Shown: piece by piece, positions 1-8,401 of the stretch
How positions within the stretch are numbered: the stretch's first letter is position 1
Layout of the letters: the number at the start of each line of letters is the position of its first letter
Program-made: the position numbers and the translations under genes
Notes under the pieces: generated by a model
Told to the model about the DNA's origin: nothing
Seen by the model: only the letters and a program-made list of their open reading frames with translations
Database searches by the model: none
Assembly: GCF_963517015.1 (NCBI RefSeq)
Contig: NZ_CAUQDV010000001.1
Span: forward strand, 310,001 to 374,000
Direction: 5' to 3'
Origin: an uncultured Devosia sp.
GTDB taxonomy: Bacteria > Pseudomonadota > Alphaproteobacteria > Rhizobiales > Devosiaceae
Length of the DNA: 64,000 nt

Positions 1-27
1 AAAATTGTCTTCAAGGACTGCAAGCGC

Positions 28-549
28 ATGACCGACGAGAACCAGGGTGAAGCCGCCTCCCAGGCCACCAATCCCGCCCCCTCGATGAACCTGGTGGGCC
101 AGTATATCCGCGATCTTTCCTTCGAGAATCCGGGTGCTCCGGGCTCGATCCTGGCTGGCGGCGGCAATCCGGCCTTCAACGTCTCGATCTCGGTCGGCGT
201 CAAGAAGCAGGCCGATGACCTGTTTGCCGTCGAGCTGACGCTCAATGCCAAGGCCAATCGCGAACAGATGATCCTGTTCAATGTCGAGCTGGTCTATGGC
301 GGCGTGTTCCGCGTCAAGAATGTGCCGGAAGTTCAGCTCAGCCAGCTGCTGATGATCGAATGCCCGCGCCTGATCTTCCCGTTTGCCCGCCAGGTTCTCG
401 CTAGCGTGACCCAGCAGGGCGGTTTCCCGCCGCTGATGATGGAGCCGGTCGATTTCGCAGCCATCTATCGCCAGAATCTGCAGAAGCTTGCAGCCCAGCA
501 GCAGGCCGCCGCCGGCACTGCCGCTCCGGAAGCCGAAAAGCTCAACTGA
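28..549 (+). CDS. secB: SecB protein-export chaperone
   Basis: SecB is a cytoplasmic tetrameric chaperone that keeps preproteins unfolded and hands them to SecA for Sec export. The 173-residue product has the SecB core: an N-terminal beta region with a YIRDLSFENP stretch (about residues 26-35), and a conserved CPRLIFPFAR segment followed by a GFPPLMMEPVDF tail near residues 111-140. It is slightly longer than the E. coli protein because of an Ala/Gln-rich C-terminus. The ATG follows an AAGGA ribosome site. It is the only rightward gene on the left flank and ends at a strong bidirectional terminator shared with dnaQ. Its place beside dnaQ-coaE-aroE is usual in alphaproteobacteria. Confidence 0.96.
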   Translation: MTDENQGEAASQATNPAPSMNLVGQYIRDLSFENPGAPGSILAGGGNPAFNVSISVGVKKQADDLFAVELTLNAKANREQMILFNVELVYGGVFRVKNVPEVQLSQLLMIECPRLIFPFARQVLASVTQQGGFPPLMMEPVDFAAIYRQNLQKLAAQQQAAAGTAAPEAEKLN

Positions 550-570
550 GCTTTTTGCCGGATTGAATTG

Positions 571-599
571 AAAAAGCCCCGGTCTCCCGGGGCTTTTTT
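571..599. terminator. Bidirectional intrinsic terminator between secB and dnaQ
   Basis: A 12-bp perfect inverted repeat (571-582 with 587-598, loop TCTC) starts with AAAAA and ends with TTTTT, so it can stop transcription from both convergent genes. The dnaQ stop codon (598-600) overlaps its right edge. Confidence 0.9.
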
Positions 600-1314
600 A
601 TTGGACGGTTTCGGGCGTGGCCGAGGCGTATTGCGCCCAGATGGCATCGGCGCCCATCTTTTCGAGCAGCGCCGCATGGGCTTCCGCTTCCGTCTCGGAG
701 ACACGGCTGCGCAGGGGCGCCGGGCGCTGCGCCACGGCAATCCGGGTGATGGTCGTGCCGTTCGAGGCGCTTTGCGTCTCGGCGATCAACGCCAGGCTCA
801 CCTGCTTGCCGCCAATCAGCTCGAGATAGACTTCGGCGAGGATCTCGCTGTCGAGCAGCGCGCCGTGTAATGTGCGGCGGGAATTGTCGATGCCATAATG
901 CTTGCAGAGCGCATCGAGGCTGACGCGGGCGCCGGGGTGCTTCTGGCGCGCGACCATGACGGTATCGATGACGGTATTGGTCAGCCGCGACTGTCCGGCC
1001 TTTTCCAGCTCGGCATTGAGAAAGCCCATGTCGAAGGGCGCATTGTGGATGACCAGTGTCGCATCGCCGATAAACTCGCGAAAATCATTGGCGACGGCGG
1101 TGAACAGCGGCTTGTCGCTGAGGAATTCCTCGCTCAGCCCATGCACGCGGAAAGCTTCTTCGGGCATGGAGCGCTGCGGGTTGATATAGACGTGAAAGTG
1201 CCGGCCCGACGGGATGTGATTGATCAGCTCGACGCAGCCGATTTCCACGAGGCGATCGCCCTGCTGGGGCGAGAGGCCGGTGGTTTCGGTATCGAGCACG
1301 ATCTCCCGGTTCAT
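598..1314 (-). CDS. dnaQ: DNA polymerase III epsilon subunit (3'-5' proofreading exonuclease)
   Basis: DnaQ is the proofreading exonuclease of the replicative polymerase III core. The 238-residue protein carries all DEDDh motifs: Exo I DTETTG (Asp8, Glu10), Exo II HNAPFD (Asp95) and Exo III with His150 and Asp155. The C-terminal tail is the flexible part that normally binds the alpha subunit. I start it at the ATG at 1314; a longer open frame upstream runs back into coaE and is not needed. The start overlaps the coaE stop as ATGA, so the two are probably translationally coupled in a leftward operon maf-aroE-coaE-dnaQ. Confidence 0.96.
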   Translation of the reverse strand: MNREIVLDTETTGLSPQQGDRLVEIGCVELINHIPSGRHFHVYINPQRSMPEEAFRVHGLSEEFLSDKPLFTAVANDFREFIGDATLVIHNAPFDMGFLNAELEKAGQSRLTNTVIDTVMVARQKHPGARVSLDALCKHYGIDNSRRTLHGALLDSEILAEVYLELIGGKQVSLALIAETQSASNGTTITRIAVAQRPAPLRSRVSETEAEAHAALLEKMGADAIWAQYASATPETVQ

Positions 1315-1907
1315 GGTCTTGGCTCTCTGGCTAGAATGGCGTCGATCAGGGCAGCGACCATTTCGATCGTGCGGTCGACGGGCATGCCGGTATCGAAAAG
1401 ATAGGTGGCCCGCGCCTTCTTTTCGTCCTGCGGCATCTGTCGGGCAAGGATGGTATCGAGCTTTTCCCCGCTCATTCCCGGTCGCGCCAATGCCCGCTCG
1501 CGCTGTGTGGCCGGATCCACCCAAGTCACCGCCACGGCATCGAAACCATAGTCATAGCCGCTTTCGAACAGCAGCGGCACTTCAACCACGGCGAGGGCTG
1601 CGCCTTCTACCTCGGCTTGGTCCATGAAATGGGCGATTTTTGCCCGGACCAGCGGATGCACCAGCGCTTCGAGCCGCTGGAAGCCTTCGGGATTGTCGGC
1701 CAGTTTCTGGCTGAGCAGCGCGCGGTCGATCCTGCCGTCCCGCGTTACGCCGGGAAATTCGCCTTCCACCGGCGCGACGGCTTCACCTTCATAGAGCTCG
1801 GCAACGGCCCGGTCAGCGGAAAAGACCGGCACGCCGAGATCGGAAAAGGCTTTCAACACGGTGGACTTGCCGGTGGCGATCGAGCCGGTGACGCCGATGC
1901 GCCACAT
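1311..1907 (-). CDS. coaE: Dephospho-CoA kinase
   Basis: CoaE phosphorylates the ribose 3'-OH of dephospho-CoA, the last step of coenzyme A synthesis. The 198-residue protein begins IGVTGSIATGKST, a P-loop at residues 8-15, and shows the family's LADNPEGFQRLEALVHPLV region and a VEVPLLFESGYD stretch. Start at the ATG at 1907, one base after the aroE stop codon; the open frame extends further upstream but only as an overlap with aroE. It is the third gene of the leftward maf-aroE-coaE-dnaQ group and overlaps dnaQ by 4 nt. Confidence 0.96.
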   Translation of the reverse strand: MWRIGVTGSIATGKSTVLKAFSDLGVPVFSADRAVAELYEGEAVAPVEGEFPGVTRDGRIDRALLSQKLADNPEGFQRLEALVHPLVRAKIAHFMDQAEVEGAALAVVEVPLLFESGYDYGFDAVAVTWVDPATQRERALARPGMSGEKLDTILARQMPQDEKKARATYLFDTGMPVDRTIEMVAALIDAILAREPRP

Positions 1908-1908
1908 A

Positions 1909-2736
1909 TCAGTGGTCCAACGTCGCCAGCACGCGCTGGCGCAGATCGGCCGTGACCGTCGGTCGCGTGCCGAACCAGGCTTCAAAGCCCGGCACCGCCT
2001 GATGCAGCAGCATGCCCAGGCCATCGACGGTCTTGAGGCCATGCGTTTCCGCCTGGGCGAGGAGCGGCGTCACCAAGGGCGTATAGACGATGTCGGTGAC
2101 CAGCGCCTTGCGCGGCAGCAGAGAGAGATCGAAGGTGAACTCCGTGCCATGCATGCCGATGGAACTGGTGTTGACCACAAGCCCCGCGCGCGAAGCATTC
2201 TCGTCCCATTCATCCAGCCCATGGGCCAGGATCGGTCCACCGATGGCTGAGGCAAGCGTTTCCGCATTGGCGACGGTGCGATTGAGCAGATGAATGCGGC
2301 CCAGGCCGCGGTGGCGCAGTGCCACAAGGATGGCCCGTGCTGCACCGCCGGCGCCGATCACCACGGCCTCTTCGACCGTATCCGACCAGCCCGGCGCAGC
2401 GGCGTCGAGATTGCCCAGAAAGCCGAGATAGTCGGTATTGGTCCCGAAGACCTTGCCGTCCCTCACCACCAGCGTATTGACGGCGCCAATGGTGCGCGCC
2501 AGCGGATCGACCTCGTCGCAGAGCGCAAAGACCTTTTCCTTGTGCGGAATGGTGACATTGCCGCCAGCAAATTCACCTGCGCGCAGCCGCGCGAAAAAGC
2601 CCGGCAATTGCTCGGGCGACACATCGATCGCTTCATAGCTGCCATCGATCCCATGCTCCTCCAGCCAGGTGCCGTGGATCAGGGGCGAACGGGAATGGGC
2701 AATCGGATGGCCGATGACAAAGGCTTTGACGGTCAC
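1909..2736 (-). CDS. aroE: Shikimate 5-dehydrogenase
   Basis: AroE reduces 3-dehydroshikimate to shikimate with NADPH in the aromatic amino acid pathway. The 275-residue protein has the substrate motif SRSPLIH (residues 15-21), the catalytic lysine in NVTIPHK (Lys66), a GAGGAARA dinucleotide loop near residue 128, and NTSSIGMHG plus the GLGMLLHQA C-terminal motif. The start is a GTG at 2736 overlapping the maf stop as GTGA, which implies coupling. The place between maf and coaE is conserved in Hyphomicrobiales. Confidence 0.96.
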   Translation of the reverse strand: MTVKAFVIGHPIAHSRSPLIHGTWLEEHGIDGSYEAIDVSPEQLPGFFARLRAGEFAGGNVTIPHKEKVFALCDEVDPLARTIGAVNTLVVRDGKVFGTNTDYLGFLGNLDAAAPGWSDTVEEAVVIGAGGAARAILVALRHRGLGRIHLLNRTVANAETLASAIGGPILAHGLDEWDENASRAGLVVNTSSIGMHGTEFTFDLSLLPRKALVTDIVYTPLVTPLLAQAETHGLKTVDGLGMLLHQAVPGFEAWFGTRPTVTADLRQRVLATLDH

Positions 2737-3326
2737 GAAAGCATCTCGGGGGCATGGGCGCGCAGGGCTGCAAGGAGCGGCAGCAGCGGCAGGCCCAGAA
2801 TGGTGAAATAGTCGCCGGTCACGGTTTCGAACAGACGAATGCTGGGCCCTTCGAGGCGATAGGACCCGACAGACGACAGAATGGCACCGCCCTCGCGCGC
2901 CAGGACATCGTCGCGCTCCTCGGGTGAGAAATCCCGCATGGTCAGCTCGGCGGTCTGGATATCGGACCAGAGCAGCAGGTCGTCCTTTACGACGGCGACC
3001 GCGGCATGGAGCCGGTGGGTCTTGCCACGCAGGTGATCGAGTTGCCTTGCGGCACCGGCACGATCGGCTGGCTTGTGCAAAAGCTCGACACCCAGGCTCA
3101 GGGTCTGGTCGGCGCCGATCACGATGGCACCGGGATTGTTAACGGCGACCTCCGCGGCCTTGCGCTGCGCCAGGAGCAGGGCCACGTCGCGACCGTCGCC
3201 ACCGGCCTTGATCGCGGCGTCTTCGAGCGCGCGTTCGTCGATGCTGGCAGGCTGGCAGGAAAACACCAAACCTGCCTGCGTTAACAGGGCTTTGCGGGTT
3301 TCGCTCTGGCTCGCAAGGATCAACAT
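2733..3326 (-). CDS. maf: Maf-family nucleotide pyrophosphatase
   Basis: Maf proteins hydrolyse non-canonical or excess nucleoside triphosphates and have been linked to division arrest. The 197-residue protein starts LILASQSETRKALL, matching the family's SxSxxR N-terminal motif though not the usual SPRR, and contains IVIGADQTL, HLRGKTHRLHAAV and SVGSYRLEGPSI. The ATG at 3326 is preferred because it gives the usual short N-terminus; an upstream start at 3356 would add ten residues. It is the first gene of the leftward operon and borders the probable replication origin. Which Maf subfamily (YhdE- or YceF-like) it belongs to cannot be settled by eye. Confidence 0.9.
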   Translation of the reverse strand: MLILASQSETRKALLTQAGLVFSCQPASIDERALEDAAIKAGGDGRDVALLLAQRKAAEVAVNNPGAIVIGADQTLSLGVELLHKPADRAGAARQLDHLRGKTHRLHAAVAVVKDDLLLWSDIQTAELTMRDFSPEERDDVLAREGGAILSSVGSYRLEGPSIRLFETVTGDYFTILGLPLLPLLAALRAHAPEMLS

Positions 3327-3421
3327 GACTGCAATGTTTTCCACACTGTCATCCACAGCTCAAGCCAGATCTGTGACAATGACTCATGACTTTTACGAGG
3401 CGGCCGAGTTGTTCGACTTGG

Positions 3422-3436
3422 TTACCAAAACATTAA
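3422..3436. promoter_or_regulatory. Near-perfect CtrA-type site
   Basis: TTAC-N7-TTAA, one base away from the CtrA consensus TTAA-N7-TTAA. It lies in the probable origin upstream of two perfect sites. Confidence 0.45.
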
Positions 3437-3565
3437 CAGGCCAACTTTGGGGGACTTGTCCGCAGGGCTATGGATAGGTCTGGGGATAACCTATCGGCGC
3501 GCGCAATCGGCCACCAAGCGATTTTGCACAGCCGGATTCGAATCGTTGACTCGGGACTCGGCTCG

Positions 3566-3580
3566 TTAAGCTTTCGTTAA
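3566..3580. promoter_or_regulatory. Perfect CtrA box 1
   Basis: TTAA at 3566-3569, a 7-base spacer, TTAA at 3577-3580: an exact match to the CtrA binding consensus. In Caulobacter, CtrA bound at such sites in the origin represses initiation. Confidence 0.65.
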
Positions 3581-3623
3581 GACCTGTGAACGAGGCGTTA
3601 ACGCGATGCCTTCGAGTCACCAA

Positions 3624-3638
3624 TTAACACCCGGTTAA
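3624..3638. promoter_or_regulatory. Perfect CtrA box 2
   Basis: TTAA at 3624-3627, a 7-base spacer, TTAA at 3635-3638. It is the second exact CtrA consensus within 75 bp and lies about 130 bp before the hemE start, so it may act on origin firing, on hemE transcription, or on both. Confidence 0.65.
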
Positions 3639-3769
3639 CCATTCGGGCTGCGCGCTTGTGCCGCCAAGGTTGCGATTGTGGATGGCGATGAATTGGCTCA
3701 AAACACCGTCATGATAATACAGATACGAAGTAAGAAAGACTCTTTAGGGTTTTGGAAGGGAAGGGGTGC

Positions 3770-4792
3770 ATGACCCACAAGCCTCTGCTGGCAACCGTTA
3801 GAGGCGAGAAGCAATCTCGCCCCGCCTTGTGGATCATGCGCCAGGCTGGCCGCTATCTGCCCGAGTATCGCGCCGTACGTGCCGAAACGAAAAACTTCCT
3901 CGAGCTCTGCTATTCACCCGATCTCGCGACGGAAGTGACGCTGCAGCCTTTGCGGCGTTTCGATCTCGATGCAGCGATCCTGTTCTCCGACATCCTGGTC
4001 ATCCCCGACGCCCTTGGACAGTCAGTGCACTTTGCTGCTGGCGAAGGTCCCATGCTGGAGCCGGTGAGTGCGGAAAATATCGCTGGGCTTGGGAAGGACA
4101 GGGATCCGCTGGAGCATCTTGCGCCGGTCCTCGAGACCGTGCGTCGCTTGAGAGCGGCCCTGGCACCGGAAAAGACGCTGATCGGCTTCTGTGGCTCTCC
4201 CTGGACGGTGGCGACCTATATGATCGGTGGCCGCGGCTCGTCGGACCAGGCTGCGGCGCGTCTGTTTGCCCTGCGCCATCCCAATGCCTTCGAGGCACTG
4301 ATCGACATCCTGGTCGAAACCAGCATCAACTATCTCGTCGCGCAGTTCGAAGCCGGCGCCGATGTGGTGCAGCTGTTCGAGAGCTGGGCGCTCAATCTCG
4401 ACGATGTGTCCTTCACGGCCAATGTCATCGAACCCAACCGCCGTATCGTCGAGGGCGTGCGGGCCCGGGTGCCTAATGCCCCGATCATCGGCTTCCCGCG
4501 CGGTGCCGCCGGCAATCTGGCCCGCTATGCCGCGGCAACCGGCGTCAATGCGCTGGGCATCGACTATGCCACGCCGCTGGAATTTGCCGCCAATCTTCCC
4601 AAGCATCTGCCGCTGCAGGGCAATCTTGATCCCCTGCGTCTTGTGGCCGGCGGAGCGCAGCTCGACGAGCGGGTCGATGCCATCGTCGAAGCCTTTTCCG
4701 ACCGGCCGCATATCTTCAATCTCGGCCACGGCATCGTGCCGGAAACCCCAATCGAGCATGTCGAGCAACTGGTTCGTCGTGTGAAGGGCTAA
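3770..4792 (+). CDS. hemE: Uroporphyrinogen decarboxylase
   Basis: HemE removes four acetate carboxyls from uroporphyrinogen III to give coproporphyrinogen III in haem synthesis. The 340-residue protein has the signature RQAGRYLPEYR (residues 24-34), the GFCGSPWT motif and the C-terminal NLGHGIVPETP motif. The ATG at 3770 follows a purine-rich GGAAGGGAAGGGG ribosome site; the in-frame TTG at 3752 lies inside that site and is not likely to be the start. It is the first rightward gene after the probable origin and is followed by hemJ, another haem gene, across a 118-bp palindromic element. Confidence 0.97.
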   Translation: MTHKPLLATVRGEKQSRPALWIMRQAGRYLPEYRAVRAETKNFLELCYSPDLATEVTLQPLRRFDLDAAILFSDILVIPDALGQSVHFAAGEGPMLEPVSAENIAGLGKDRDPLEHLAPVLETVRRLRAALAPEKTLIGFCGSPWTVATYMIGGRGSSDQAAARLFALRHPNAFEALIDILVETSINYLVAQFEAGADVVQLFESWALNLDDVSFTANVIEPNRRIVEGVRARVPNAPIIGFPRGAAGNLARYAAATGVNALGIDYATPLEFAANLPKHLPLQGNLDPLRLVAGGAQLDERVDAIVEAFSDRPHIFNLGHGIVPETPIEHVEQLVRRVKG

Positions 4793-4800
4793 GAACTTTC

Positions 4801-4918
4801 TGTTCACTCAGGCTGAGTCGAGAATGCTGATTTTCGAGAACCGGAGCGGAGCGTACTTTTGGTACGTGAGCACCGGAAGCGCAGAAAACCGGTATTCGCA
4901 GGCCAGCCTCAGTGAACA
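4801..4918. repeat. 118-bp imperfect palindrome between hemE and hemJ
   Basis: Outer arms TGTTCACTCAGGCTG (4801-4815) and CAGCCTCAGTGAACA (4904-4918) pair with one mismatch. The centre CGTAC-TTTTG-GTACG (4852-4866) forms a short perfect stem, flanked by CCGG on each side and by an inner GAAT...TTTTC / GAAAA...ATTC pairing. It fills nearly the whole gap and leaves only the hemJ ribosome site outside. It could be a dispersed intergenic palindrome, a processing site or an attenuator; the sequence does not decide. Confidence 0.6.
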
Positions 4919-4945
4919 GGCAACTGTTGAGGAGTTGAGTTTCAA

Positions 4946-5368
4946 ATGGAATGGGTAAAAGCCCTGCATGTGATCTCGGTCATCGCCTGGATGGCCGGCA
5001 TGCTCTATCTGCCGCGTCTATTCGTCTATCATTCGGTGGCCGAAATCGGTTCGGACAAGTCCGAGACCTTCAAGGTCATGGAACGCCGTCTGCTCAAGGG
5101 CATCATCAATCCGGCGATGATCGCCTCTTGGGTCTTCGGGCTCTGGATGATCATTGGCGGCTGGGTCAGCATGTCCGACGGCTGGCTGCACGCCAAACTC
5201 TTCTTCGTGCTGCTGCTCACCGGCTGCCATGGTGTGCTGGCCAAATACACGCGCCTTTTCGCCCAGGACAAAAACACCAAGCCGCAGAAATTCTTCCGCA
5301 TCATCAACGAAGTGCCGACCGTGCTGATGATTTTCATCGTCATCCTGGTCGTGGTGAAGCCGTTCTAG
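4946..5368 (+). CDS. hemJ: Protoporphyrinogen IX oxidase, HemJ type
   Basis: HemJ is a membrane protein that oxidises protoporphyrinogen IX to protoporphyrin IX, and it replaces HemG/HemY in many alphaproteobacteria. The 140-residue product has about four hydrophobic segments and the family N-terminus KALHVISVIAWMAGMLYLPR with the conserved histidine near residue 8, plus LHAKLFFVLLLTGCHG in the middle. The ATG is preceded by GAGGAG at a good distance. It follows hemE directly, so two haem steps are grouped next to the origin. No hemH (ferrochelatase) is nearby. Confidence 0.92.
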   Translation: MEWVKALHVISVIAWMAGMLYLPRLFVYHSVAEIGSDKSETFKVMERRLLKGIINPAMIASWVFGLWMIIGGWVSMSDGWLHAKLFFVLLLTGCHGVLAKYTRLFAQDKNTKPQKFFRIINEVPTVLMIFIVILVVVKPF

Positions 5369-5437
5369 AAATCGAGTTAGTCATGTGAGCGCGACTCACA
5401 TGGTTCAATCCCTATTGCCGCTCGAGCATAGCTCTCG

Positions 5438-5487
5438 TGGCCTTCTCCGCTCAAATCGCGCCATTGGCGCGGTTTGCCCTGCGGGAC
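5438..5487 (+). repeat. Dispersed hairpin element, copy A
   Basis: This 50-nt element is about 43/50 identical to 61227-61276. Its core is an 11-bp inverted repeat (5452-5462 with 5466-5476, loop ATT) followed by CCCTGCGGGAC. Arm changes between copies are compensatory (see findings). Confidence 0.7.
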
Positions 5488-5494
5488 GCGTGGA

Positions 5495-5510
5495 AGTTTC
5501 ACGTGAATCC
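5495..5510. promoter_or_regulatory. parS: Degenerate parS-like site
   Basis: AGTTTCACGTGAATCC matches the ParB centromere 16-mer TGTTTCACGTGAAACA at 13 of 16 positions, with the CACGTG core intact. It may be weak or non-functional. Confidence 0.4.
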
Positions 5511-5698
5511 GCCGGTAGTGAGCGATTTTGCCGCTGCTCATGCTTCCAAGCTTGAAAATCGTCACAGATCGCGTTACATGGCTTTGAAAGCATCCCAAAA
5601 ATCAAGCTGACCCGCCCGGGTCGCTGCGCGGTGCCTACCCCCTTCCAAATTCATCGCCTTAAAGACGATTTCAGTTTCCCTATAGGGTCTCCCGCTAC

Positions 5699-6964
<1,266 letters not shown>

Positions 6965-6987
6965 CAGCCGCAGGCTGGTATTGATTT

Positions 6988-7019
6988 AAAGAGCGACCGG
7001 CGAAAGCGGGTCGCTCTTT
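6988..7019 (+). terminator. Intrinsic terminator after rho
   Basis: An 11-bp inverted repeat (AAAGAGCGACC at 6988-6998, GGTCGCTCTTT at 7009-7019) encloses a 10-nt loop and ends in a short T-run just before the mnmE ribosome site. Confidence 0.8.
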
Positions 7020-7037
7020 GCTTTGAGGTCCACGCAA

Positions 7038-8318
7038 ATGACAGACACCATCGTCGCGCTTTCCTCAGGTGCTCCACCATCCGGTGTCGCCGTCATCCGG
7101 CTGTCCGGGCCCGATACCGGCACCTTGTTGCAAACCGTCGCGGGCCAACTTCCTTCGCCACGCAAGCTTTCGCTGCGTGCTATCGGCCAGGAGTCTCTGC
7201 TCGATCGCGGTCTTGTCGCCTGGTTCCCGGCGCCACATAGTTTTACCGGCGAAGACTGTGCGGAGCTGCAGGTGCATGGTTCACCCGCAGGCGTCCGCGC
7301 CATTCTCAAACTCTTGGTGGGACAAGGCGCGCGCCTGGCGGAAGCGGGGGAATTTACCCGTCGCGCCTTCGAGAATGGCAAGCTTGATCTTGTCGAGATC
7401 GAAGGCCTCGGCGATCTGCTGGAAGCCGAAACCGAAAACCAGCGCCGTCAGGCACTGGCCCGCTTCGAAGGCGGACTTACCCAACGCGTCGACGGGTGGC
7501 GCGACCAGTTGCTGGATCTTCGCGCCGAGATCGAAGCCCGACTCGACTTTTCTGACGAAGGCGATGTCGAGGACGCTTTGCCAGCGCAATTCGGGGCCAG
7601 CATTGAGGCTCTACGCGCCGACATCGGCACGGCGCTGGATTCGCTTGAGAGCGGCCGTATTGTGCGCGAAGGCATTCGCGTGGCGCTCGCCGGCGCACCC
7701 AATGCTGGCAAGTCCAGCCTGCTGAACGCTCTCGCCAAATCCGATATTGCCATCGTGACCGACGAGGCTGGTACCACGCGCGACGTGCGCGAAGTCCCTC
7801 TGGACATAGCTGGCCAACTTTACATTCTGCTCGATCTGGCAGGGCTGCGCGAAACCGATAGCAAGGCGGAAGCTGAAGGGGTGCGTCGCGCCCGTGCTGC
7901 GATAGACCAGGCAGACATTGTCCTATGGCTTACCGCCCCGGACATCGAAAACAACATGCCCGCGCCAGCAGGGGCCATGCACGTTGGAACCAAGGCTGAT
8001 ATCCGCCCCCAGCCAGGGGTCGATGTCGCCATTTCGACAACGACGGGGCAGGGGATCGACGAACTGCTTGGTCATCTTGCTCGCCTTGGCGACGGACTTA
8101 TAGCTGGTGAACCCAGTCTGTTGAGCCGCGAGCGGGACAGGCTGGCGCTTGCTGCTGCATTGGATGCCCTGGAGAGATCCAGCAAACAATTGTCCATGCC
8201 GGAGCTTGCGGCCGAGAGTCTGCGCATTGCCTCGCAATCACTTGAACGCCTGGTCGGGCGCCTCGACGCCGAGCGCGTGTTGGACAGGCTATTTGCCAGC
8301 TTCTGCATTGGAAAATGA
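7038..8318 (+). CDS. mnmE: tRNA modification GTPase MnmE
   Basis: MnmE works with MnmG to install the 5-(carboxymethyl)aminomethyl group on wobble uridine 34 of certain tRNAs. The 426-residue protein has the N-terminal folate-binding domain (VAVIRLSGP), a helical domain, a G domain with the P-loop GAPNAGKSS (219-227) and switch DEAGTTRD, and the diagnostic C-terminal CIGK. I choose the ATG at 7038, with GAGG nine bases upstream; the TTG at 7023 overlaps that region. The partner gene mnmG follows after an 83-bp gap that carries two parS-like sites. Confidence 0.97.
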   Translation: MTDTIVALSSGAPPSGVAVIRLSGPDTGTLLQTVAGQLPSPRKLSLRAIGQESLLDRGLVAWFPAPHSFTGEDCAELQVHGSPAGVRAILKLLVGQGARLAEAGEFTRRAFENGKLDLVEIEGLGDLLEAETENQRRQALARFEGGLTQRVDGWRDQLLDLRAEIEARLDFSDEGDVEDALPAQFGASIEALRADIGTALDSLESGRIVREGIRVALAGAPNAGKSSLLNALAKSDIAIVTDEAGTTRDVREVPLDIAGQLYILLDLAGLRETDSKAEAEGVRRARAAIDQADIVLWLTAPDIENNMPAPAGAMHVGTKADIRPQPGVDVAISTTTGQGIDELLGHLARLGDGLIAGEPSLLSRERDRLALAAALDALERSSKQLSMPELAAESLRIASQSLERLVGRLDAERVLDRLFASFCIGK

Positions 8319-8331
8319 TTCACGTGGAACA
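8316..8331. promoter_or_regulatory. parS: parS-like site
   Basis: TGATTCACGTGGAACA matches the 16-mer consensus at 14 positions. It overlaps the last bases of mnmE. Confidence 0.6.
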
Positions 8332-8352
8332 CTGCCAAAACCAGCCGTGAAT

Positions 8353-8368
8353 TGATTCACGTGAAACA
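8353..8368. promoter_or_regulatory. parS: parS site
   Basis: TGATTCACGTGAAACA has one mismatch to the palindromic ParB site. It lies in the short mnmE-mnmG gap, 37 bp from the preceding site. Confidence 0.75.
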
Positions 8369-8401
8369 TTGGCCTATTGAGCCGGTCTGGAGAAATTCGC
8401 C

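Larger units (their letters stand above)
3327..3769. other. oriC: Probable chromosomal replication origin (oriC)
   Basis: This 443-bp stretch has no credible gene. It holds DnaA-box-like 9-mers close to TTATCCACA: 3337-3345 (one mismatch), 3349-3357 (one mismatch), 3481-3489 on the other strand (one mismatch), with weaker ones at 3469-3477 and 3677-3685. It also has two perfect CtrA boxes, one near-perfect CtrA box, seven GANTC sites and an AT-rich segment (about 3699-3755) next to hemE. Genes on the left (dnaQ to maf) run leftward and genes on the right (hemE to parB) run rightward, as expected around an origin. Caulobacter and several rhizobial origins are known to lie beside hemE. Exact borders are unknown. 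Confidence 0.8.
5369..5698. other. Gene-free region between hemJ and rho
   Basis: This 330-bp region has no convincing ORF. It holds copy A of a dispersed 50-bp hairpin element (5438-5487) and a degenerate parS-like site (5495-5510). The end nearest rho is AT-richer and probably carries the rho leader and promoter, which I cannot place precisely. Confidence 0.6.

Noticed and set aside
3752..3769. TTG start for hemE
   Set aside because: These bases form the ribosome-binding site for the ATG at 3770, and the added residues are not in the family.
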